Position numbers and translations under genes: made by a program | The notes under the pieces: model-generated | Database searches by the model: none | Seen by the model: only the letters and a program-made list of their open reading frames with translations | What the model was told of the DNA's origin: nothing | Source: Ptychodera flava | Taxonomy: Eukaryota; Hemichordata; Enteropneusta; Ptychoderidae | DNA length: 64,000 bases | Reading direction: 5' to 3' | Assembly: GCF_041260155.1 (NCBI RefSeq) | Contig: NC_091944.1 | Coordinates: forward strand, 22,617,877-22,681,876 | In this document: one piece after another, positions 39,901 to 51,900 of the stretch | How the letters are laid out: every line of letters starts with the position of its first letter | Position numbering within the stretch: the stretch's first letter is position 1

Positions 39901-42900
39901 TACCAACTTACGGTTGGTGTTTGTTCTGTGAAAAAATTTGAAAGATTTATCAAAATTTGAAATTTTCAGGTCATTGAATGTGACAATAGTTGGTACCCAC
40001 TACTTACACACGACTAATTCTATATCAGTTGTTGACATAATGTTATATGAGGTGAAATTAACAAACACAGGACTCAGAAGACGCAAACATCGATTCTGAA
40101 CCAATCCTGAGGTTAACCCAAACAGTTTATTTGACAAGCACTTGAAACTTTTTCTACTGTTCCAAATGCTTAATTTTACAAATCATTTGTCAGGTTAAAT
40201 ATTGTACTGACCTCTAAATTATCTTCAAAGGCGAGAATTCTGATAAAATCACTCAGTGGATACGATGGCACAGGTGACCGATAGGCTCGATTCATGATGT
40301 TCACAGCTCGACTCCTCACTTGAGTGAAGTAACGATGCATTATGCATGCATTCAGGTACTTGGTTTCTCTATGTAGTAAAAAATGAGTGTGTTGCTTGAT
40401 TCAACCATTTCTTACACAAAAATCATACAGTCCTTTTTTCAAGATAATATATAACCAAATGGTGAAAATTTCAATACTTTCCTAATGAAAATGAACTCAT
40501 TTCTTTCATAATCGAAAATCAAAAAGTAAGGCATTGCAATGTAAATCTTTGCAGTAGTAAATGACAAAATCTTTACTAATATTTGAATTCAAAATGGCTT
40601 TCACCCTGTGCATAAAATCTACAAAAGAATATTAATTTTTCAACTATAAAAGAACAAGATTGCGGAAATAGCCTTCTACACTAGTGTAAAACTGAGAACT
40701 GCCAAAGTTTGAGTTCAAATATCTCTTTAAGATGCAATGTGCTTTGAAGGTATACTGTCACCTGTTCCAATTTTGCCACAGTTACCATGGAAAGAGAAAA
40801 TCTAACCAATCACAGATTTTAAGCGGTTGGCCGCTTTTTAAAAAGTGCCCTCTCATTGGTATTTTAAATACCAAGGAATGCCCCTTTGACCATATATGGG
40901 CATATTTGGATTACAGATGACCATACACCTTTAATGTCTAAATGTGTTACCCACCTTATCTATCCACTGATATAACAACACGGCACTTCATACATGTATG
41001 GTAAATCTGGGAACTCTGACTGAATAAATCAAAATTCAAGCTGAAGTAGGGGCAGTGGTATTTTGGAATACCAAACTCACCTGACTATCTTAAAGAATCT
41101 TACAAAATTGTTACTGTTCACAGCATTGAAAGCTTCAACTGCTTGCCTGACGTCTCTGGACTCCCGCACCTCTTCCCGATACAGTTGGACTTTTCTGAAA
41201 TGTAAAGGTAACAAGAATGAAAATCGAGATAATGGCTCCCATGAGAACTAATATTATGCTATTGATGATACCTTACTTGGCTTAAAATCAGTTTTGCACC
41301 TCGAAAATGAAAGACTCAAGCTTTTGTTCAAACTTTTCTCAAGCAAACTTTCATCCTTTCTTTCAACATCAGTAATAATCAGGGTCACAGTGCAAATTTT
41401 GGTCTTAAAGAAACAAATTGCCAAATATTTACTGATATTTGAAATTCAAAATGGTTGCCGTCTCTGTGTTATCTCTGTGGTGGAAAACAAAATCCTGATT
41501 TTCACAAAATTCAACCAGTAAAAAGCTTATTTATTCCACAAGCTTCAAAATGAGCCCTCACAAGTGGTAGGCCAAATGATCATTGCAATAGTTTGAGTCA
41601 GAATTTCTGTCCTAGATGCACATTCTACCTTAACTAACTGCTCCTAAACACAAGTCATCGTTGATGACACAGTCCCCACTTGTTAACGGGTACTTTGATT
41701 ACAAGTCCTCAGAGAGGATAGAGTCCTCTTCATTAATTAGGTCTGTGATAAAAGTACTTTGATAAAGATGGCGCTCAATGGCCAAGAATGAGGTCATGGT
41801 GATGAAAACATAAAACCAATGTAGGCCACCATCCTAAAGGTCATTAAATGAGTCAACTAGGAATAATCACAGGATGTTGCAAAACATTTTGCATCCTATC
41901 ATAACAATGATAGATTATCACTGGTACCATATTTTATAAAGTTTGATGCAGTGCTTCTGGACATTCACCCTTAAAACAAAAGTTCATCATGTAAATGCAA
42001 ATTGGCAATTTATTTAATTTATTGGGTCGTATCACAAAACAAATCAACATGCATTTGTATGACATAGGTCAATGTCCTTGTACCAACTTTGAATAAAATC
42101 GGTTGAGATGTGCCCGAGTTATGGCTCTGTACATGAAAAATCGAAGCAAAATGGCCGCACAGCAGCCATATTGGATTGTGTCACAAAAAAAATTGACGTG
42201 CATATCTATGACATTGGTCAATGTCCTTGTACCAACTTTGAATAAAATTGGTTGAAACATAAAACAAATTGACGTGCATATGTATGACATAGGTCGATGT
42301 CCTGTACCAACTTTGTCTAAAATCGGTTGAGACATGCCCGAGTTATGGCTTTGTACATGAAAAAATTGTAACAAAATGGCCGCACGGCAGCCATATTGGA
42401 TCATATCACAAAACAAATTGACGTGCATATCTATGACATTGGTCAATGTCCTTGTACAAACTTTGAATAAAATGGGTCGAAACATGTCTGAGTTATGGCT
42501 CCGTACATGAAAAAATCGTAATAAAATGGCCGCCTGGCGGCCATATTGGATTGTATCACAAAACAAATCAATATGCATATGTATGACATAGGTCAATGTC
42601 CTTGTACCAACTTTGAATAAAATCGGTTGAGATATGCCCAAGTTCTGGCTTTGTACATGAAAAAATCGTAACAAAATGGCGCCTGGCGGCCATATTGGAT
42701 CGTATCACAAAACAAATCGACGTGCATATGTATGACATATGAAGTAATCCTTGTACCAGGTTTGAATGAAACGCTCCAGGCATCTCTGAGATATCTGCGT
42801 GAACGGACGCACGGACGGACGGACGGACGGACGCACACACACACACGGACGCACACATGGACATGACCAAACCTATAAGTCCCCCGAACGGTGTCCGTGG

Positions 42901-45900
42901 GGACTAATAAGGTACACTCACAGCCACACACAATGAAACAAATGATGACCATATGCTTGTAATTACTATGCTTGTAATTAACCCTTGGAGTGCTGTATTT
43001 TTTTCAAAAAAAATTTAGTGCAACATGTTCTCAAGTTTTATTAAAATTTCTGTAATTTTTTTGATAATTTTTGGACCAAATGGACATCACATTTAATTGG
43101 CTACAGATTTTTATAAAAATTGTGGCCAAAATCTGAAAAAAATTGACTCACAATATTTTATAAGGATGACAAAAATTGCCTTTAGCGCTCAAAGAATAAA
43201 TAAAGTGCAAAAAACTTGTGTGGGCAAAGACAGTTGATCACTGGATATGCTCAATCATTGTTTACTTGCTGCTTGCTGCCTTATCTGTCACAGACATGCA
43301 GAGGCATATGTACGCAGACGGACTACCTACCTGAGAATGTCTCCTTCATTGAGATTCAACAAGATATCGTAGGCTCTGAACTCAGCTTCATTGGGACAGT
43401 GGATGTGTTCAGTGTTCAAATCGTAATAGAAGTGCTCCAGACTCTGCAAGCATTTGGTCAAGTTTTCGTTGTTGATCTTCGGGTCAAACACACCCATTTC
43501 TTCTTCACAGAGCCGATGTGAACAGTAAATGTGAAATCTACAAGACAGATATTTAAAAAGTGTTTAGATTTGGGTGAGCTCTGATCTTTCTTATTTGATG
43601 AAAATTACACATGTGAAGGCATCTGTATATAAAGACAATTATATATGCATATGCAGAAGTATTGCTTTATTCTGTAGCCTGTGTGATGGAATGTCATCTT
43701 CAGATTGCCTGTGTTACACGGACGTAAGCTTGTTGTTGTTCTCAGTTATTGTGAAAGTGAATGTTTGTCTGCCTGTGCATTGCATTCATGTATGCATGTG
43801 TATTACAACACCACTGAGCGTCTTATAAAACCGAGACATCGAAAGAATTCATAGTTATTTGCATATCTATGAAGTGGACTGGTACAAAATATGACTATGG
43901 ACGTTACTGTATGCAACAAGCAATCATGTGACTTGAAAACATTTGTGTCTGGATTCTCTCTCAACCCAAAAAAGTGGGCACAATGAGCTGCTGTGTGCAT
44001 AGTTTTCATTGGAAGAAAATTCTACATTGTATTGTCAATAGTATTGGGATGTGTATGTGTCTATTGGTATTTATGTAGGCCTATGTACAGTAAGAGTTCT
44101 GGCAAAACTGTTTTCGTTTCTGTTTATGTACAGAAAACCTGACTGTGTCAGTATTACATATTATGGAACATGAGTTTATGAATACATATTCATATACTGA
44201 ATACAACGCATTTAATATTCCCTTGTTCGTATCACAATTCTATCCATGTTTACATTTCATAATAGTGCTTTTGGTGGCACAAACCTTGCACACTTCTCGA
44301 TCAGATCAACAGCGGTGACATCCGTCAGATTCTGCTGGGTGACGTCTTTTCGGATCCCCCTGGTTCGATTCCACACAAAGTCGTACCAGTCGGCCCATCT
44401 GCCTTCTCCTCTGTCCATGATGCGATGTAACAGGTAGTTCATTGTCAGGGTCAGAACGGCTGCTGATCTCAACTCGTGGGGCAATGGCAGTTCCTGTGAA
44501 TGGCAAGCAGTGGCTGGACGTGACAACATTCCTCTGAACCCTCCTACCATGAAACTGTGGTTCAATACCATACACTTGACGTTGTCAAACAACACTGAAC
44601 ACAGCAAGACATATGTTTACTGTACTTCATATAGGCTCAGATGTGGGCAATATCGTTCCAAAGTTCACATGAACTGAGAAATTGATTAATGGGCAACATC
44701 AAGCCCAGTCAAAATGTAATTTCATACGGTAGGCATTAGGTCCATATATGTCATTTTGATCATCATGATGTCACACTTACATGTATGCATATATTAAATG
44801 GCAGTGAATCTGGAGAGCAAGTTGCTCAGTGAAACTGATGTGCCAGTGACCTTGAAATGTCAAAACAATTCTACCTGCATTTATCGGCTTCAAACATGAA
44901 GGGGTATGGATTGTTTACCATATACGATGGAGATCAGTTTTGAAAACACAGTGATAAGCCTGCTGAGGGGCAAATCAGACTCATCAACAGGAGTGAGTGA
45001 TGTACTGTTGACAGCCAATGATAATTACTAGGCTGTACATGTATGGGGCTGAAAAAATTTTGAAAGGAGGGCGCTATGCAAGCGCAAAAAGTAAGCAATT
45101 ACCATGGCAACTAACCTGATCTGCTGAAGATCTGCTGTACTCCTTGACTGCGTTGTGGTGGTCAACCTGTGGATCTGAGAAACCTGCTGCCTGGGAACAT
45201 GAATAATGCAAGGATATGTGCATCAATGACAGTTATCCTGGCCATGAAATATCTGTCTAAAACTGGCAATTTCAAAAATAATAGAAGTTTAACTTTTTTC
45301 TGACTACTGCAAGAATTTTGAATTTCAAAGACCAAAAAAATTTGAAATAATGTGCTTCTCCGATCCAAAATTTTTTATCTTGAAATGGAGTAGTTTGCTT
45401 TATTATATATACAGCATGTACAAGTACAAGAAGAGCTTGCAAGTTTAACTTTCAATGCACTCCTTCAAGTAGAATGTAATGGTATATATGGATACAGAAT
45501 GGCTTTTATTTCACTATACTGATAAATGTAAATGTTATACATGCCAAATGTATTGCTGTATTTGATTTCTACTTGATTAAATCTTGGTCTGTGAGACTGT
45601 GTAAGTGTCACAGAATACAGGAAATACATGTAGTGAATATAGCACATGATAAAGGGATATATGTACAGTAAAGTGAAGGATGTCACCATTTTTTCCCGGC
45701 ATTACTCAAAATCATAATATCTACCGTGAATGTAGACAACATCCTATATAGGCACAATAGATATATTTCATCAGAAAGTATAGATACAAACTTCTGTAAT
45801 ATAAGCAATCAATCAGTTAAAAATCAATCAATCAAGTCATTTTGAAACATAAAGGCTGAGTTTATTTCCCACACCACTGTATTTAGAAATGAAACAATAG

Positions 45901-48900
45901 GGTGGCCATTACATGTATTGACCTGACTACACATGCAACAGCGTTTCTTCAGCCATGTTTGCTGTAAGCCATCACACTACGGGTATAACCAGAAGAAGTG
46001 GTCAAATCTCGAAATCAGTACTATCTGCTTTCAGTGATGGAAATTACCTTGCTGTCAGTGCCAGGGATGATTTCAAAGTTGCTCAAGTGACGGCGGTACT
46101 GCCTCATGTACCGCTCTTTCTCAGGACACATGTCAGGACAGGACCCCATGGTGGCCTTCCTGTCCTTGATGTTGGACGTCTTCTTCCGATCTGGTGAAAT
46201 GGGAAAATGGAAATGTCATTGGTGCAAGAAGCAGAAAGCACAACAAACGTGGTTACATTTTGTAATAGAAAAGATAACATGATATCTTTGAAAGAACCTG
46301 AAACAGATATCCATTTGGTTTCTAAAAAGCTGAATTTAGAAAAATCTCTGTCTCCTCTTTCCATTACCATCAGCTTTGTTTTCAAGGAACATTTTATCAT
46401 CTTCAAATCAACCACTGTGGCTACCACTTCAGCCCCTATTTCTACTTACGTTGACGAAGAAGTTTATCTCTCTCTTCAAGAACTTCATACTTTTCTCCAG
46501 CCGTCTTGGCAACTTTGCCGATGAGATGTGCAAGTGTACTTAGGTCTGGGGTAGTGTGAAACAGAAAAAAAAATCTATCTTGAGTGATTCAGGCCATTAA
46601 AAGCAAAGGCAGGCATTCATGCTGTAATGGTTGCTTGTTGAGCGCTTACAGTACCTGTCCTGGCAACAATGGGATGATTTCTGCTTTGCTGGCCTTGTCC
46701 AGAATCTGGTGATCATGAAGGACTTCGGAGCACCAAATCTGTTTTGGGATGTATTTTGCTACAGGGAAGATCAACAAAGCTGAACAGTTACCTATATGTT
46801 ATGTTTACTTTTTGTGCAGCACACACACATTGTGTAGATAACATAGTAGATGAAAAGAACCAAGTCTTTTGACAACACTCCAGGTAGACAAAATTAAATA
46901 CAATGTATGCAGACAGACACCAATCATTTTTTGATGAGATGCACAGATAAACAGTGAGTAGAATGAATGGATGCAGTCACTCAGATGTTTGTGACAGACG
47001 GATCATGCAGATAACATTGTAGATAAAAAAGTTACTTTTTGTCTACAGTGTTATATGCATAGCTTGTGTGTGCTACACAAAAAAGTAAACATAACACATA
47101 AGCAACTGTTCACCTTGGATAATTGTTCCTGTAAGTACTGTATCATCCTGGTTTGTCTCACCATAGAAAACTCACATATGTGTACATGGTTGAATAAGAA
47201 ACCTCCACTTTTTGATGCGTTACGAACACACTTCCCATTGGTCATAAGCTAAGCAATTTAAAACTTAAGGTCATCTTTCCATCAAAATTGTGCCCAGCAG
47301 CATCAACCATGTTTCACATCAAAACACACATCACAAATGATCACACTCACCAGTTTTGACGCCAGTAGTGGATGAAGTGTTGGGCATAACTGCTAGGGAT
47401 GCACTAGCCACTACTAGTTTACTATCTGATACAGATGTCCTGTTTTCACTGGTCATTGCCATCCGAGTACTTTTCGTTGGCATGGCAGTTTCCTTTGAGC
47501 GAGCCATTCTGGTGGGCTTTGCTAACTCTCTCTCTGCAGACCGAACTTCTTGGCTCGCAACATTGTTATTGTCAACTTCACTTTTACCTGACAGCACAAT
47601 ACAGAATTCCCATATAAAAATATCAGCTACATTAAAAATTAAAATCAACGGAAAGTACACATTTGTAAGTGTACAGGACAATATTGAATATAACATGATA
47701 GAAATAATTTTTTGAAGTTTTCTTAGGGTGCCTAACACAAAAGATATTAATTACTCTTCTCCTGTGAGAAGATGATGATTCAGGACAAAAGTAATTCAAC
47801 TATTTTAGACTTCAGCATCATAACTATCTTTTGATTTACCAACATACATTCAATTCTTGTAGCTGCGACTTTTCTCAAATGAAGCTCCTTGCAAAATTTT
47901 AGTAGGGGCAATCAACTTAACATTTGTGAATTTATCATATTATTTAACCTGTTCACCCCATTGCCCGGTAAACAGATCCACTTTCATCATTGATAACAAT
48001 GGGTTTGGGCTAAACCATGGTGATGAAAGGGTTAATCCTTTCCCCCTGCAAGTTTTGGTACAATCCCATTGTTTTCTGTGGCACAAAGAGAAACTGGGAG
48101 GTGAGAGTGAAGACTGTGCTATGGTATCCATTATCACACCATCCCTCACAGATCACTTGTACAGTTGGTTCAACACTGCAACTGCTACAAAGGGGCTGGG
48201 AGAAAAGATTGAGTTGGCGTAAACACTGTTTTTTCCTTGGTCGGTAGATACATTACCCAGTGTGCTACTTTTCCTCTTGCTTGGAGACTGGTACCAGAAA
48301 ATCTGTATCGGTTCACCTCCTCGCGTTAAGTATTTGCCGTGTTTCTTGGCCTTGGCTGCAGATTCCTGTATGGAAGTTTAATGTAACACGTTCAATCATT
48401 GAAAATTATCAAGGGGAGCACAGCCATGTGGAACTGTGAAATATGATCTGAATCTTGAATCGTAAATGCATGACTATGAAATCTAGGATGAATCATGCAC
48501 TATGAATGCATGACTGTTAGAGGGATACAGTCGTTGGAACTGCGCTCAAAGGTTGTATGGGACCCATATGACCAATGTAAATACTGTATCCAAGGTACAA
48601 TGGTGATTGATGAAAGTTAAAACATGTCTTTCATAATCTACATCGTATAATTTAAATGTTGCAGCTATGATGATGAGGTGCATCTAGATATTGTGCATGA
48701 AATGCATCGTTTGTAAACAAGAAACTTGCACAGGCACACTTTTGATGACGGTTTCCCTTTAAATCGTGGATGAATCATGCATCATGAACAACAGATTCAC
48801 CCTAAAAACCAACCATTACCAATAATGATAAATAGATTCGGAAATAAATAATCTTACATCAGTAAACTAGGAAAGATCTATCACACTTCATAAACTAGCT

Positions 48901-51900
48901 CTTTCTTAGTTGACGTCAGTAACTAATAAAGAGCTAGCTTTTGAAGTGTGATTGCTTGGCAACCATAAAATTGTTTATGTTTGACAAACTGTGGTTACTC
49001 ATGGTTACTCATGGTTACTCAACGTTTCCCCAGAATTTTGTAATATCCTTGCAATTTGGCTGGAAGAAATTGAATAGTTTACTTGCCCAACGCTGACTTC
49101 CATTTGCCAAAACTGTGATTCACTGTATTTTTTTGAATAATTAGAATACATAGCTGTTGGATTTCATGAGGAATGGTTCAAGTACATACGTGATCAGAGA
49201 AAGTCACGACAGCAGCACCAGTTCCAGGGTAAGAGTGGGTTGTCTTCAGATTACCGAACTTTGAGAAGAATTTACGCAGAGAGTGCTTGTTGTTCACTTC
49301 ACTGGGAACTCCTTTCAATCTCAGTGACATCTTTGTTCTCAGCTCTTCCTCTTTCATGTATTCTGCTTCTCTAGGAACTGTGCAAAACCAAAATATATGG
49401 ATGATTCTGTCAAATATCTCTTCAGATATTTGCTTAGACATTCTTTCAGCAAAAGTAGACGAGCTACAAGTCCTTTGTGGCTTGTAGTAACCCCTACACA
49501 GAGGAAGTTTGAAATTGTATTGATTTTCAAGGGCAAAGAAGCTGGCATTCAGTAGCCATTATCTTTCCAAGTCAGTAAAATTACTTGACAACCATAAATA
49601 ATAGCCATAAAAGTCTAGTGACATGCATTTTTTCAGTGGAGGTGGGGGGGAAGGGTGTGGCTTGAACAGTCAAGCTCAGCACAAGTATGTTTGTTACTTT
49701 TTGTACATGATAAGACAGTGAAACTAGGTTTTGGCTCAACACCACCTTTCACTGATTGGCAGGATGGCAGGCAACAGGCCTAGCACGGAAAGGCTTAACA
49801 CTTTGAGCGCCAAAGTAAATTTTTGTCACCTTTATAAAATGTGCCCCAGTCAAATTTTGTTCAGATTTTTGCCAAAATTTTGGTGAAAAACTGTAGCAAA
49901 TGAAATTGGATGTCCATTTGATCCAAAATTATCAAAAAATTACAGAAAAATTCATAACAATTGGCCAAATGTTGCACTGAAATTTTGGTGGGAAAAATTA
50001 CAGCACTCAAAGAGTTAAAGAAACCAAGTTACATTCACATGTACCTACTTTTAATTGATGAAGTGTGAAAGGTAAAGGGTTTTTCCATTATATGAAAATG
50101 TACCTCCATTATTTAAGCTACATAACCCTAATATGTTTACAGGCACACTGCATGTACATACATGTACACATGAGAAATTATCTGGAGCTATCAATAAGAT
50201 TTTCAGATTAAGCGAAACCCTATGACCACCACACACCATTGAAATGGTATTTTCTGCCCCAAGACTAAGGCAAGGCACTCATGGCAAAAAGCCATTGAGT
50301 GCTGTGATTTTTCCAACTAAAATTTTAGTGCAACATTTCACTTATTTTTATGAATCTTTCTGTTATTTTTTTTTATAATTTTTGACCAAATGGACTTCAA
50401 TGTTCAAAAGGTTGAACCTTTTAGAAGCAAGCAAATCTTCAAATAAGTACAAAGTTATTTTTTGGAGCCTATGAATCAACGAGCATGTTTATTCTATGAT
50501 GCATTTTGACAGGAAATTCTTCACATCACCAGGCACATAGAACAACTTAAAAGTATACTGAGGGCACTTGGGAACTATGTGATCTTGTTGCATGGCCATT
50601 CACATACATGTACCAATCTATGATTGTGGACTAATGGCATTTTAATAGAAAACTACACTGCATACAAATGAAAATGATGTACATGCATGTTATTGATCAC
50701 TAGATGTCAGGGCTGTCAATTATAGCCGGTCACCGGCGGCAAATCGCCGTCTGACACAGGTCTTGCCGCCGCCTGTTTTCCCTATTCAAGGCCTGCAATA
50801 ATGATCTTTACACACGTTATGAATTCTTTCCTGTCCAAATTCTACCGTTGGCTGCGCTGTGCTACAGAGGCGCAGCCCCTAAGGCTCGTTGGTAGCCGAT
50901 TTCTGATTGGTTTTAATCGGTACTGTCAAAAAGCTTTACGTGTTCTGATTGGTTTTCGGACGTACACGATTGATATGGCTACGAAAGTCGACAGCCTCGT
51001 TGGATTTATGGGTCCAAAAAAGACCCCCGAGAGGCTCACACTAGCTCTGGATATAAAAGTAATGTCAATATTTGTAAATCATTTTATTTTCCTGAGGAAT
51101 TTCAGTGATCGGGGTTTCAATCCATCAATGGTATAGCAGCATGCAATGCAGATTTCACGCCGCGTCTGAGCAAAATGCCATAGCATTACGTGTATTTAGC
51201 GACTGGAATTTTTGATTTGTTTTCCCGTTTGCAGATCGTGAACGCTCTTTACAATGAGTAAGAATCGTTTACTCAACGCAAAACAAACTTTGTGGGGATT
51301 GACATAAATTTAGTGAGTTTTGACTACCACTGAATTTGTTTGCACCAAGCCGCCGTTCTATGAAATGTATTCATACGGTAGTACATGCTGTGTACTGTGA
51401 TTGTTTCGAAGGCCCGAGTATTGAAGTTTGATAAATATTTTCCGACATCCGAAATCTTTCCTCAAAAGCAAATATCGGTATTCCGATCCTTCAAAATCAT
51501 TTACCAAGACCAACATTTTTTAATGTTTAGGCAATCACAAATGTAGCTAGGCTTGACTATATACTTTCGCGGTATCTTGCATGTACGTGTGGCGCGGCGG
51601 TAAACCATGTTTTGGATATGGATATAACATGCATGTAGTGAGCCTACCCACTTGGCAGGCGTGGGTTTCGACAAAACTCTGACTATTGTGAGGGATATCA
51701 GAATAGATACTATGATAGTCATCAGGAGAAAATATTTGATCGTTAACTTTCACGCGCAAGGATTTACTACGTAAATAAATCAACATACTCTCAATCTTGT
51801 CAACTGAGAGGCCGACGGACAACGAAGGCACACAATTTCATTAGTGGATGTAAACTTGAGTATTGTAATTGTTTGTATGACGTAGCGTCTACTCAAATTG

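Noticed and set aside
42069..42952. 201- and 119-codon minus-strand frames
   Set aside because: They repeat every ~50 residues in step with the 150-bp tandem unit and lie inside an MCM3AP intron; no domain is recognisable.
50801..51136. 111-codon frame in the CAGGG element
   Set aside because: Tested as a transposase fragment. I see no DDE or hAT dimerisation motif, and it lies within non-coding GC-rich transposon DNA.
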